From Roseiarcus sp963775575 (GTDB lineage: Bacteria; Pseudomonadota; Alphaproteobacteria; Rhizobiales; Beijerinckiaceae), in contig CAVZJG010000005.1 in assembly GCA_963775575.1 (NCBI GenBank), positions 124,001 to 188,000 of the forward strand: a stretch of 64,000 nucleotides of DNA, written 5' to 3'. Position numbers and translations under genes: made by a program. Under the pieces are notes generated by a model. The model ran no database searches, had not been told where the DNA came from, and worked only from the letters and a program-made list of their open reading frames with translations. The stretch's first letter is position 1; each line of letters opens with the position of its first letter. Below are positions 26,032-35,341 of the stretch, piece by piece.

Positions 26032-28005
26032 TCACGGCGGGGCCTCGTGCGGCTCCTCTTGCCCCGCCAATCCGAGGTCGCCCGGCGTCGTCGGCGGACC
26101 CGGGTTGTCCTCGAGCCTCGCGTCGGCCTCCTCCTCCTCGTCGGCCGCGCTGGCGCGGCGCAGCGCTTCCTGCGCCGCGTCCGCTTCGCGTTGACGGCTC
26201 CATAGCCCCGCGTAGAGCCCGCCGCGCGCCAACAGATCCTCGTGCTTGCCGCGTTCGACGATGACGCCCTTGTCGAGCACCAGGATTTCGTCGGCGTGAA
26301 CGACGGTCGAAAGCCGGTGAGCGATGATCAGGGTGGTGCGGCCTTTCGAGACCCGCTCCAGCGCCGCCTGGATTTCGCGTTCGGTGAAACTGTCCAGCGC
26401 CGACGTCGCCTCGTCGAGCGCCAGGATCGGCGGCCCCTTGAGCATGGTGCGCGCGATGGCGACGCGCTGCTTCTCGCCGCCCGACAATTTCAGGCCGCGC
26501 TCGCCCACCTGCGCGCCGTAGCCCTGAGGCAGCGAGCGGATGAAGGCGTCGATCTGCGCGTCTTCGGCGACGGCCTCGACCTCCTGTTCGCTCGCGCCGT
26601 CGCGCCCATAGCGAATGTTGTAGAGGATGGTGTCGTTGAACAGCACGGTGTCCTGCGGCACCATACCGACCGCGGCGCGCAGGCTGGACTGGGTGACTTG
26701 CGAAATGTCCTGCCCGTCGATCGTGATGCGTCCAGCGCTCGGTTCGTAAAAGCGAAACAACAGGCGCGAGATCGTCGACTTTCCCGCGCCCGACGGCCCG
26801 ACGATGGCGATCGTTTGCCCCGCCGGCGCCTCGAAGGAGACGCCGCGCAAGATCTTGCGCGCGGGGTCGTAGGCGAACTCGACGTTCTCGAACCGCACCG
26901 CGCCCTCGGTGACGACCAGCGGCCGCGCGCCGGGGCGATCCTGGATCTCGGGATTCTGCGTCAGGATCGCAAACATCATCTCGATGTCGACGATCGCCTG
27001 CTTGATGTCCCGATACACCATGCCCATGAAATTGAGTGGTTGATAGAGCTGCAGCATCATCGCGTTGAGCAGCACGAAATCGCCGACGTCGTTGCGATGG
27101 GCGCGGACGCCGTCGACGCACATCACGAGCACGACGACCATGCCGATGGTGAAGATGACGGCCTGCCCGGCGTTCAGCACCGCCAGCGAGACGTAGGTTT
27201 TCACGCTGAGGCGCTCGTAACGCGCCATCGACTTGTCGTAGCGCGCCGCTTCGCGAGCTTCGGCGCCGAAGTATTTCACCGTCTCGAAATTGAACAGGCT
27301 GTCGATCGCCTTGGTGTTGGCGTCGGTGTCGCTCTCGTTCATCGAGCGGCGGATGCCGATGCGCCAGTTGGTCGCGATCGTCGTATAGACGAGATAGACG
27401 GCCACCGTGACGCTGATCGCCAAGACATAGCGCCAGTCGAACGAATAAAAGAATGCGGCGGCGATCAGCGCGAACTCGACGATCGTCGGGACCGCCACCA
27501 GCATCGAGGTGCGAATGAGGGTCTCGATCGCGTTGCGGCCGCGTTCGAGAACCCGGGTGAGGCCGCCGGTCTTGCGCTCGAGGTGAAAGCGCAGCGACAG
27601 GTGATGGAGATGAACGAAGACTTCGATGGCCAGGCGTCGGACGGCGTTCATCGCCACCGCGGCGAACAGCGCATCGCGCCCTTGCTGCGTCAGCGCCATC
27701 AGGATGCGCATCGCCCCGTAGAGGGCGGTCAGCGCGACGGCGCCGGTCAGCGCGCCCGGCAAAGCCGTGAGTTGGCCGGATGCGGCGGGCGCCAATGCGT
27801 CGGTCGCCCATTTCAGCGCATAGGGCGTGGCGACCGTGACGGCCTTGGAGGCGAGCATCAGCGCGACCGCCAGGGCGATGCGAAACTTGAGATCGAGCCG
27901 ATCGGTCGGCCAGACGTAGGGCCATAGGCGCCTGACCGTTCCAATCAACGAGCCCCGATCGCGCGCGCGGGCGGCGAGAAAACGCGACGACTTCTGATGT
28001 TGCAT
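26032..28005 (-). CDS. Atm1-like ABC exporter (permease fused to ATPase)
   Basis: 657 residues. Residues about 20-340 hold six membrane helices; the rest is the nucleotide-binding domain with Walker A GPSGAGKST, signature LSGGEKQR and Walker B ILALDEATSAL. The helix segment NTKAIDSLFNFETVKYF is typical of the Atm1/HMT1 group, which exports glutathione conjugates or metal-thiol compounds. It acts as a homodimer in the inner membrane. A Glu/Ala-rich tail follows the ATPase. Promoter region shared with mucR lies at 28006-28411. Confidence 0.9.
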   Translation of the reverse strand: MQHQKSSRFLAARARDRGSLIGTVRRLWPYVWPTDRLDLKFRIALAVALMLASKAVTVATPYALKWATDALAPAASGQLTALPGALTGAVALTALYGAMRILMALTQQGRDALFAAVAMNAVRRLAIEVFVHLHHLSLRFHLERKTGGLTRVLERGRNAIETLIRTSMLVAVPTIVEFALIAAAFFYSFDWRYVLAISVTVAVYLVYTTIATNWRIGIRRSMNESDTDANTKAIDSLFNFETVKYFGAEAREAARYDKSMARYERLSVKTYVSLAVLNAGQAVIFTIGMVVVLVMCVDGVRAHRNDVGDFVLLNAMMLQLYQPLNFMGMVYRDIKQAIVDIEMMFAILTQNPEIQDRPGARPLVVTEGAVRFENVEFAYDPARKILRGVSFEAPAGQTIAIVGPSGAGKSTISRLLFRFYEPSAGRITIDGQDISQVTQSSLRAAVGMVPQDTVLFNDTILYNIRYGRDGASEQEVEAVAEDAQIDAFIRSLPQGYGAQVGERGLKLSGGEKQRVAIARTMLKGPPILALDEATSALDSFTEREIQAALERVSKGRTTLIIAHRLSTVVHADEILVLDKGVIVERGKHEDLLARGGLYAGLWSRQREADAAQEALRRASAADEEEEADARLEDNPGPPTTPGDLGLAGQEEPHEAPP

Positions 28006-28411
28006 GGCGATCCGAGGCGCGAGGATTGGATGAAGATATAAGCGCTCGGGCGTTCTAAAGCACCCCCCGAGAACCGCGGCCCCGGCGCCGCGCGCGTTGC
28101 GCCCTGTTCAGCCGCGGGGAGCAGAACTGACCTTGCGTCGCTTGCGGCGCCACCGTTCATGGGCAGTCTTGTCGCGGCAGGGTTAACGGCGCAGGGCAAT
28201 AGTGGCCGGGGGAAACTTGTCGACACAATACAAAAAGTTCCGAAACAGCCTTGAACCGCAATTTGTTTGCGCTTATGAACGGGGGGTTGTGTAAGGGAAC
28301 GAGTCGAAATTCGGCGTTTCTGGACATCCTTGGACCGCGGCGAAGGTGTCGCGCGTCTGCATGATCTAATTCACCCCGGCCTACGACGGCGCCATTGGAG
28401 CTGGTTTTGGT
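28006..28411. other. Intergenic region between the ABC exporter and mucR
   Basis: 406 bases without a gene. It must carry the divergent promoters. The part 28225-28300 is AT-richer and holds T-tracts and A-tracts (AATACAAAAAGTTCC, GCAATTTGTTTGCG). Members of the MucR family bind such AT-rich DNA, so autoregulation is possible. No clear riboswitch or hairpin was found. Confidence 0.45.
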
Positions 28412-28822
28412 ATGAGCGAATCGAATAATCATGTTGAACTCGCGGCCGAGATCGTCTCGGCCTACGTTTCCAACAATTCCGTTCCGGCGGGCGAATTGCC
28501 CGCCTTGCTGAACGAAGTTCATGCGGCGATCGTGCGGGTCGCCAGCGGCGCCGTCGTCGCGGTTGCTGAGGCGGCGAAGCCGGCGATCGCTCCCAAAAAG
28601 TCCATAACCAACGATTACATCGTTTGCTTGGAGGACGGGCGTAAGTTCAAGTCGCTGAAGCGGCATTTGCGGACGCAATACAACCTGTCTCCCGAGCAAT
28701 ATCGCGAAAAGTGGAGCCTGCCGGCGGACTATCCGATGGTGGCGCCTGCTTACGCTAAGGCGCGCTCGGCTTTGGCCAAGCAGATGGGTCTGGGCCAGCA
28801 GCGTCGTCGGCGCGCCAAGTAG
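28412..28822 (+). CDS. mucR: MucR/Ros-family transcriptional regulator
   Basis: 136 residues, the usual length. The DNA-binding core YIVCLEDGRKFKSLKRHLR is present. The second zinc ligand of a C-x2-C pair is Asp (C-L-E-D), as in the zinc-independent members of this family. The N-terminal 60 residues form the oligomerisation part (LAAEIVSAYVSNNSV). MucR proteins are nucleoid-associated repressors of polysaccharide, motility and cell-cycle genes in Hyphomicrobiales. Confidence 0.93.
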   Translation: MSESNNHVELAAEIVSAYVSNNSVPAGELPALLNEVHAAIVRVASGAVVAVAEAAKPAIAPKKSITNDYIVCLEDGRKFKSLKRHLRTQYNLSPEQYREKWSLPADYPMVAPAYAKARSALAKQMGLGQQRRRRAK

Positions 28823-28956
28823 ACGCGCTCGCGGGGCGCCGACGCGCTCTTTGGAGCGAGCGCGCGGTCGCGGGGCTTCGCGCCGCCGGGGGCCGCGTCG
28901 AGCGCATGCGGGCTGAGCGCCTTGACGCTCGTGTGGGCGTCGGGGCAAATCGCCGC

Positions 28957-29532
28957 ATGGATGCGATTCGAAGCGTCTGCGTCTATTGCGGCGCCAGCGC
29001 CGGGGGTGATCCGCGCTTCGGCGAGGCGGCGGACGCGCTGGGCAAGGCGCTCGCTCGCGCCGGCGTCGAGCTGGTGTTCGGCGGCGGCGTCGACGGGCTG
29101 ATGGGGCGCCTGGCGCGAGCGGTCTTGGCGGAGGGCGGGCGCGCGACGGGAATTATCCCCAAGTTTCTGGTCGGGCGCGAACGCGCCCTGTTGGCGGCGC
29201 AGGAGCTGATCGTCGTCGACGACATGCGCCGGCGCAAGCAACTGATGTTCGAGCGCGCCGACGCTTTCGTCGCGCTTCCCGGAGGAGTCGGCACGCTGGA
29301 GGAACTGGTCGAACAACTCACGTGGGTTCAATTGCAGCGCCACCGCAAGCCGGTCCTCATCGCCGACATCGGCGGATTCTGGCGTCCTTTGCTGGGGCTG
29401 TTCGCGCACATGCGCGACCTCGGCTTCGTGCGCGAGGGTTTTGAGGCGCGCTATCTCGTGGCGGAGAGGATCGACGATGCGCTGCCGATGTTGCGGGCCG
29501 CGGCGCATCGCCTCGCGCCGCCGGCGGCTTGA
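28957..29532 (+). CDS. LOG-family protein (cytokinin riboside phosphoribohydrolase type)
   Basis: 191 residues from ATG 28957. Contains the hallmark PGGVGTLEE (about residue 108), the MRRRKQLMFERAD segment and the Rossmann start VCVYCGASAG. LOG proteins cleave nucleoside monophosphates such as AMP or cytokinin nucleotides. An upstream ATG at 28906 is possible but adds non-conserved residues. Follows mucR in the same direction after 134 bases. Confidence 0.9.
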   Translation: MDAIRSVCVYCGASAGGDPRFGEAADALGKALARAGVELVFGGGVDGLMGRLARAVLAEGGRATGIIPKFLVGRERALLAAQELIVVDDMRRRKQLMFERADAFVALPGGVGTLEELVEQLTWVQLQRHRKPVLIADIGGFWRPLLGLFAHMRDLGFVREGFEARYLVAERIDDALPMLRAAAHRLAPPAA

Positions 29533-29636
29533 AGCCTGCGCTCAATCGCGGTCTTCCCCTCGACTGCCGTTAATGCCATTGTCGCGGCCGATGGCGGGGC
29601 GTTGAGGGAAAGGGCGCCCTGAATGGAGGATGCGGT

Positions 29637-30071
29637 ATGAGTGCGAATTCCAGAATTTTGTGGGCGCTTGGGGGATTGTTCGCCGGCGCGCTCCTGGCCA
29701 TGAGCGCTGCGGTCGCGCAAGTCACCCCCCCGGCGGCCGACGCCGCCGGCGCCGTCAATATGCCGGGCGACGCCGCCGCGCCGAAGAAACCGGTCGCCAA
29801 GCCGAAGAAGCCCGCCGGGCCCCCGACCGTCGAAGTCGTCGTCACCAACGCTCGCAAGGTGGCGCTGACCACGCTTCTCGCCTCGATTTCGGGCGCGCCC
29901 GAGAGCAAGAAGATCGCCGGCCCGCTGGCGCCCGGCAAGAAGATCGTCGTCCATCTCACGCACGACAAGGACTGCCTTTTCGACCTGCACGGCGTCTTCG
30001 AAGACGGCGCCGACATGGACGCGACGGCGGTCGAACTGTGCAAGGACAAGACGATCAATCTCACCGAGTGA
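29637..30071 (+). CDS. Hypothetical exported protein
   Basis: 144 residues. Signal peptide (SRILWALGGLFAGALLAMSAAVAQ) is followed by a Pro/Lys/Ala linker and a C-terminal domain of about 80 residues (VEVVVTNARKVALTTLLASI) with two cysteines (DCLFDLHG, ELCKDK). No recognised family. ATG follows GGAGG. It is convergent with the superoxide dismutase gene. Confidence 0.75.
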   Translation: MSANSRILWALGGLFAGALLAMSAAVAQVTPPAADAAGAVNMPGDAAAPKKPVAKPKKPAGPPTVEVVVTNARKVALTTLLASISGAPESKKIAGPLAPGKKIVVHLTHDKDCLFDLHGVFEDGADMDATAVELCKDKTINLTE

Positions 30072-30161
30072 CCGCCGAGCCGCTGGCGCGGCCCGGCGAA
30101 ACGGCGCTCGCCGGTCGAACGAGCGGCCGGCCGAGTTGGGGACGACGCGCGGCGCGAGCGC

Positions 30162-30761
30162 TCAACGGCTCGCGGCGTGGTAGAGTTCGGCCACGTATTC
30201 CCAATTGATCAGATTGGCGACGAAGGCCTTGAGATAATCGGGACGGCGATTGCGGTAGTCGATGTAGTAGGAATGCTCCCAGACGTCGACGCCGAGAATC
30301 GGGCGGCCGTTGTGCGCCAGCGGGCTTTCGCCGTTGGGCGTCTTGGTGGCGACGATTCGGCCGTCGACGACGGCGAGCCATCCCCAGCCCGAACCGAACT
30401 GGGTCGTCGCGGCCTGGATGAAGTCCTCCTTGGCCTTGTCGACCGAGCCGAAGGAATCGACCAGCGCTTTTTCGAGCTCGCCCGGGATCTTGCCGCCGCC
30501 GTTCGGCTTCATCCATTTCCAGAATTGGAGATGATTGTAGTGCTGGCCGACGTTGTTGAACACGCCGGGGTTCTTGCCATAGGCGCCGCGGACGATGTCC
30601 TCGAGCGGCTTGCCTTCCCATTCCGTGCCCTTGAGCAGGTTGTTGCTGTTGTTGACGTAGGCGAGATGGTGTTTGTCGTGGTGATACTCGAGCGTTTCCC
30701 TGGACATGTACGGGGCCAAGGCGTCATGAGCATAGGGGAGATCGGGAAGCGAGAATGTCAT
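30162..30761 (-). CDS. sodB: Superoxide dismutase, Fe/Mn type
   Basis: 199 residues. Converts superoxide to oxygen and peroxide in the cytoplasm. Metal ligands are visible: His in LEYHHDKHH, His in GQHYNH, and Asp and His in DVWEHSYYIDY. The context VGQHYNHLQFW and overall length favour the iron type. The ATG at 30761 gives the family start MTFSLPDLPYA; the upstream extension is not conserved. Confidence 0.95.
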   Translation of the reverse strand: MTFSLPDLPYAHDALAPYMSRETLEYHHDKHHLAYVNNSNNLLKGTEWEGKPLEDIVRGAYGKNPGVFNNVGQHYNHLQFWKWMKPNGGGKIPGELEKALVDSFGSVDKAKEDFIQAATTQFGSGWGWLAVVDGRIVATKTPNGESPLAHNGRPILGVDVWEHSYYIDYRNRRPDYLKAFVANLINWEYVAELYHAASR

Positions 30762-30934
30762 CGGCGTGGCTCCTGGGACGAAGGTGTGCGGAAGTCGCGC
30801 GCGAAGTGAGCGACGCCGCTCGCACGCGCTCCTATTGTTAGACCGCCGTCGGGCGCCTCGCAACAGGGACGCTCGCCGGCGAGCGCGCCGCCGCGGCGCC
30901 GCGTTTTTGACAAATTGACCGGGTTGGAAAGCGA

Positions 30935-31504
30935 ATGGCGATTTTCACTTTTGTTCTAGGACTGCTCCTCGTCGTCGCCGGAGCGGGCGGGCTCATCGGC
31001 AGCTTCGATTTGCTGCCCACGGAGATCGGCCTTCTCTACGCCGCCTGCGGAACGGTCGCGCTGAGCGCGGGCGTCGTGACGCTGGCGATCGGCGCTCTGA
31101 TTCGCCGCATCGACGTCCTCGCAGCGGCGGCGCGCGCCGCGCAGAACAGCGACTCCCGGCCAATCTCGCCGGCGACGAGCGAGCCGGCGTTCGCCGATGC
31201 GCCGGCGCCGCGGGAGCCGACTTTCGCCGAGGCGCCGGCCGTGACCGAGGTCGGGCCCCATGCGCTCGCCGCCGGCGAACCGGTCGGCGAGGACCACTCG
31301 AGCCGTTCGCCGTCGACCGCGGCGATCGAGCGCGCGCTGGGCGAAGCCGAGGCTGGGCCAACCCTGGTCGGTCGTTTCAGCGCCGGCGGCGCCAACTACA
31401 TGATCTTCTCGGACGGCTCGATCGAAGCCGAAACCGAGGGCGGCGCCTACAAATTCGCGTCGATGAACGATTTCAAGGCTTATCTCGCGCGCGTGCGCGG
31501 TTGA
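30935..31504 (+). CDS. Hypothetical two-helix membrane protein
   Basis: 189 residues. Two membrane segments at about 3-25 and 32-57 (TFVLGLLLVVAGAGGLIGSF) are followed by an Ala/Pro/Glu-rich linker and a short conserved-looking C-terminal domain (GRFSAGGANYMIFSDGSIEAE). The C-terminus resembles tails found on several alphaproteobacterial envelope proteins, but no function is known. Its stop is 17 bases from the convergent PfkB kinase. Confidence 0.7.
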   Translation: MAIFTFVLGLLLVVAGAGGLIGSFDLLPTEIGLLYAACGTVALSAGVVTLAIGALIRRIDVLAAAARAAQNSDSRPISPATSEPAFADAPAPREPTFAEAPAVTEVGPHALAAGEPVGEDHSSRSPSTAAIERALGEAEAGPTLVGRFSAGGANYMIFSDGSIEAETEGGAYKFASMNDFKAYLARVRG

Positions 31505-31521
31505 CCGACGGCGGCGTTGCG

Positions 31522-32520
31522 TCAAGGGGTCATCCGGTTTTCGCGCGCGAGCGCGGCGAGCGAGACCAGCGGCCGGGCGCCCAGGTGCTGAATGATCTCG
31601 GCCGCGGCGAGCGCGCCGAGCCGGGCGCAAGTCTCGACATCCGCGCCCTTGGCCAGTCCCGCCAGGAAACCGGCCGAAAACATGTCGCCCGCGCCGGTGG
31701 TGTCGAGAACGCGCGCGACGGGAAACGCCGGGACTTCGAGGGTCCGGCGGCCGTCGACGACGAGCGATCCCTTTTCCGAGCGCGTCACGACGGCGAGCGC
31801 GCCTTCGCGCCGCACCGCGTCGATCGCTTCCGCGAAGTGCGGCGTCTGGTAGAGCGACAGGATTTCGTCGGAGTTGGCGAACAGCGTGTCGACCAGACCG
31901 CCGCGCACAAGCTCGATGAATTCGCCGCGGAAGCGATCGACGCAAAACGAGTTGGACAGCGTCAGCGCGACGCGATGGCCGGCCTGACGGGCGATTGCGG
32001 CCGCCTTCTGGAACGCCGACTTCGCCGCCGGCCGGTCCCACATGTAGCCTTCGAGATAGATGATGCGCGAAGCGCGCACCAGCGCCTCGTCGACGTCGGG
32101 GGGCGAAAGATAGGTGCTCGCGCCCAGATAGGTGTTCATCGTGCGCTCGCCGTCCGGCGTCACGTAGACGAAGCAGCGGCCGGTCGCTGGCCCGTCCTCG
32201 GCGGGGCGCGTGGCGAAGCCGACGCCGGCGGCGCGGATGTCCTCGGCGAAGGCATAGCCGAGTTCGTCGTTCTTGACCTTGCCGATATAGGCGCTGCGGA
32301 CGCCGAACGACGCGACGCCGACGATGGTGTTGGCGGCTGATCCGCCCGAGACGATGCGCGGATCGACGCGCGCGGCGTAAAGCGCTTCGGCGCGGTCTTC
32401 GTCGATCAGCGTCATCGCGCCTTTCACCATCTCATGGGCGTCCAGATAGTCGTCGTCGGCATGCGCGATGATGTCGACCAGCGAATTGCCCAGGCCGAGA
32501 ACGTCTACGGTTTCGATCAT
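31522..32520 (-). CDS. PfkB-family kinase, probably adenosine kinase
   Basis: 332 residues, ribokinase fold. N-terminal GLGNSLVDIIA, GGSAANT near residue 59 and the catalytic DTTGAGDMFSAGFL near 271 are present. Phosphorylates a nucleoside or sugar with ATP; closely similar alphaproteobacterial proteins are annotated as adenosine kinase, which would fit with the salvage enzyme MtnP elsewhere in the window. Specificity is not proven by sequence. Confidence 0.85.
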   Translation of the reverse strand: MIETVDVLGLGNSLVDIIAHADDDYLDAHEMVKGAMTLIDEDRAEALYAARVDPRIVSGGSAANTIVGVASFGVRSAYIGKVKNDELGYAFAEDIRAAGVGFATRPAEDGPATGRCFVYVTPDGERTMNTYLGASTYLSPPDVDEALVRASRIIYLEGYMWDRPAAKSAFQKAAAIARQAGHRVALTLSNSFCVDRFRGEFIELVRGGLVDTLFANSDEILSLYQTPHFAEAIDAVRREGALAVVTRSEKGSLVVDGRRTLEVPAFPVARVLDTTGAGDMFSAGFLAGLAKGADVETCARLGALAAAEIIQHLGARPLVSLAALARENRMTP

Positions 32521-32709
32521 GGCGCGAGCGCCCCCTTGGCTGTTGCGCGCCCTCTTGGCGCCGCGGCGCCGTCAGGTCAAATGCGCTTGGCGACGCGATC
32601 GCTAATCGCGTCCGGCGCAACGCGCCTTCTTTGCGCCCATGTCGAGGCGACGGAACGAGCGCGGCCAGCAGCCGCGCCTATAACGACATGCGGGATCCCG
32701 AGCGAGCGC

Positions 32710-33294
32710 TCACCGCCGCTCGCGCCGCCTCAACCTGACGTAGAGCGCGCCGGCGCCGCCGTGGGCGCGGCCCGCTTCCTCGAAACCGAGCACCACGCCG
32801 CGCAGGTCGGCTTCGCGCAGCCAGTGCGGAACGAGCCGCCTGAGGACGCCGGGTTCGTCGAACCACGACGCGGCGCCGGGCTGCGGCTTGGCGCCGCCCT
32901 TGCCGGTGACGACGATCGCCAGTCGATGGCCTTGCGACTGCGCGTAGACGAGAAAGCCGCGCAGCGCGCGATGCGCCTCGGCCTGGGTCATGCCGTGCAG
33001 ATCGATGGCGGTGTCGACGGCGACGCGCCCGCGCGCGAGATCGCGTCTCAACCGGCGCTCCAGCGGCGCGAGCGACGGCGGGCCGGGCGGCTTGCGCGAT
33101 CCGGCATCGGCGGTCGGCATGGGCGCCGCCGCCGGCCATGGCGGCGCGGCGGACGGACTCGGCGAAGAGGGCGTCGGCAGGCTCGCGCCGCGACGTTTCG
33201 CCACGCTCTTGGCGACTTCGACCCACAGCGCGATCTCCTCGTCGCTGAGGCGCCTCAGGCGGGACGCGCGCGGCCTCTCCGTCGCGTCCTTCAC
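32710..33294 (-). CDS. Smr-domain protein
   Basis: 194 residues from GTG 33294, whose GTGA overlaps the mltA stop. A basic and Pro/Ala-rich N-terminus is followed by the Smr domain (about 95-190) with the hallmark DLHGMTQAEAH and the GKG turn (VVTGKGGA). Smr domains are DNA or RNA nicking nucleases or RNA-binding units. Coupling to mltA and tim44 is usual in Hyphomicrobiales. Confidence 0.9.
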   Translation of the reverse strand: MKDATERPRASRLRRLSDEEIALWVEVAKSVAKRRGASLPTPSSPSPSAAPPWPAAAPMPTADAGSRKPPGPPSLAPLERRLRRDLARGRVAVDTAIDLHGMTQAEAHRALRGFLVYAQSQGHRLAIVVTGKGGAKPQPGAASWFDEPGVLRRLVPHWLREADLRGVVLGFEEAGRAHGGAGALYVRLRRRERR

Positions 33295-34373
33295 GGTTCG
33301 TCCCCTTGCGGCAGCAGCGCCGTGAAGGCGCCGCGGTGGCGAATGGCGCCGGCGCGCGCTCCGGCCGCCTCGCCGCCGCCAAAATAGATGTCGGCGCGCG
33401 CCGCGCCAAGGATCGCCGATCCGGTGTCCTGCGCGATCGTCAGGCGGCGGAAGGGAGTCGTGGCCTCGCCCTCCCAAGGCAGTTCCGCATCGATCCACAT
33501 CGGCGCGCCGTAGGCCCAGATCGAGCGGTCGACCGCGATCGAGCGCAGCGGCGTCAAGGCGACCGCGGCACCGCCGGTCGGCCCCTGCGAGGGATCGAAC
33601 GCGTCTTCGATTCTGAAGAACACATAGGAGCGGTTGCGCTGCATCGTCGCGCGGCCGCGCTCCCCCGGCGAAAGGCCGCGCTCGCGCAGCCAGGACTTCA
33701 GCCGCGTCAGCGACATCTCGCGCTCGGGAATCTCGCCCGCCTCGATGAGCAGGCGGCCGATCGACGTGTAGGGCCGGCCGTTGCGGCCGTCATAGGCGAG
33801 GCGAACCTCGCGCCCGTCGGGAAGTTCGACGCGCGCCGAGCCTTGCACCTGGACGAAAAAGACCTCGACCGGATCGGCGAGCCAAAGCAGCGCCTCGCCG
33901 CCCTCGGACTCGATCGCGGCGCGGTCGGGATAAGGCCGCAGCGTCCCGTCGGCGAGGCGCTGCGCGCCGCTCGAAACGGAATCGAATCCGGCCGGCGCGG
34001 CGACAAGGTCGCGGGGGCGCGCCAGGATCGGGGCGGTGAATTCGGCCGTTCGCGTCAGCGAACCCTTGAGGCGCGGCTCGTAATATCCGGTGAGCAGCCC
34101 CTTGCCGTCCGCCTCGTCAGGGATGACGCGAAAGGCCCGAAAGCGCGCGGCGAAAAAGCGACGCGCGTCGGCGGCGTCGCGAACTTCAGCGTCGGCGGCC
34201 TCGCGCGCGATCGCGACGAGACGCGTCGACGGAGCGCGGGCGGGCCGCGTCGGCGCCGCGCCCTGGCGAAGCGCGCGCGCCGAGCGGGCGAAGGCGGCGA
34301 ACGCCGCCAGGGCGTCGTCGGATTCGAAACCGGCGAGGTCGTCGAAACGCACGGGCTCGAGGCGCGGCGCCAT
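33291..34373 (-). CDS. mltA: Membrane-bound lytic transglycosylase A family protein
   Basis: 360 residues. Contains the MltA domain (GLLTGYYEPRLKGS) and the C-terminal 3D domain with three Asp motifs (WIDAEL, AQDTGSAILGAARADIYFG). Cleaves peptidoglycan glycan strands. No clear signal peptide or lipobox is visible at this start, chosen at 34373 for the AGGGGA site; an ATG at 34391 is possible. Lies between tim44 and the Smr gene in one transcription unit. Confidence 0.9.
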   Translation of the reverse strand: MAPRLEPVRFDDLAGFESDDALAAFAAFARSARALRQGAAPTRPARAPSTRLVAIAREAADAEVRDAADARRFFAARFRAFRVIPDEADGKGLLTGYYEPRLKGSLTRTAEFTAPILARPRDLVAAPAGFDSVSSGAQRLADGTLRPYPDRAAIESEGGEALLWLADPVEVFFVQVQGSARVELPDGREVRLAYDGRNGRPYTSIGRLLIEAGEIPEREMSLTRLKSWLRERGLSPGERGRATMQRNRSYVFFRIEDAFDPSQGPTGGAAVALTPLRSIAVDRSIWAYGAPMWIDAELPWEGEATTPFRRLTIAQDTGSAILGAARADIYFGGGEAAGARAGAIRHRGAFTALLPQGDEP

Positions 34374-34436
34374 GGCGGTTCCCCTGAGCAAAGCGCCTCG
34401 AGCCCTCGATCCCCTTCGCGCCTTGCGGCGCCTGCC

Positions 34437-35153
34437 TCACTGAACCGTTTGCGTCGCCGCGAGCAGCCAATTGGGATCGTGCGAACGCACGTCGCGGCTG
34501 AACGTCCAGACGTCGAGGTGGTCGGCGACCTCGCTCGCCGATCCCTCGACCACCGCGCCGGACGCGTCGCGCGTCGCCGAAGCGAGCTTGGCGGAGAAGC
34601 GCACGGAGACCGTGGCGACCGAGCCCGCCAGCCGCGCCTCGACGAAATCGGCCGCGTCGATCGAGACCAGCGTCGTCGTCATCGTCTGCCCGGCGGCGAG
34701 ACGCGCCCGGATCGCCGAATCGAAATTGGCGAGAACGTCGGGCGCGAGAAGCCTGCGCAGGGTCGGCAAGTCGGCTGCGGCGAAGGCCCCGATGACCATC
34801 TCGTAAGCCGCGCGCGCGCCGGAGAGGAAGCGATCGGGGGCGAAGCCGCGATCGGCGGCGGCGATCGCGTCGAACCCCGCCGCGATCTCCGAGCCCGGCT
34901 CGGCGAAACCTTTCCAACGCTCGGCAGCAGCGGCGGCCTCGTCCGGCCGCGCGTCCGCTCTGCCGGCGAGGCCGAGCGAGACGACATTGCCCCCGGCGGG
35001 CGCGTTCTGGAGTTCGCTCGGAGCGCGCGGCAGGGCCGGATCGACCGGCGGCCTCGGCGGGCCGCCGCGCGCGCCCAGCACCGAGCGGAGCTTGAAAACC
35101 ACGAAGATCGCGACGATGGCGAATATGATCGTCGAAATGTCGAGATCCTGCAT
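34437..35153 (-). CDS. Tim44-domain protein
   Basis: 238 residues. One N-terminal membrane segment (LDISTIIFAIVAIFVVFKL) is followed by a Pro-rich linker and a Tim44-like domain (about 85-235; SGARAAYEMVIGAFAAADL). These proteins face the periplasm or cytoplasm from the inner membrane; the bacterial role is unclear. First gene of the tim44-mltA-smr cluster, divergent from gpsA. Confidence 0.9.
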   Translation of the reverse strand: MQDLDISTIIFAIVAIFVVFKLRSVLGARGGPPRPPVDPALPRAPSELQNAPAGGNVVSLGLAGRADARPDEAAAAAERWKGFAEPGSEIAAGFDAIAAADRGFAPDRFLSGARAAYEMVIGAFAAADLPTLRRLLAPDVLANFDSAIRARLAAGQTMTTTLVSIDAADFVEARLAGSVATVSVRFSAKLASATRDASGAVVEGSASEVADHLDVWTFSRDVRSHDPNWLLAATQTVQ

Positions 35154-35341
35154 TGCCGGTTCCTCCGGTTGCGCTGGGCGGCCGCCGTCGCTCCCGTCGG
35201 TCGGCCGCCAACGCACCTAGTTAGGCTCCCGCGGCCGATTTGGCTAGAACCCCCGGCGCCCCTCGCAGTTGCGCCGACGCCGATTCGATGGTTTCAACAG
35301 GGCGGTGGGCTGACGGCCCGTTCGAGAAGAAGGACGCCTGC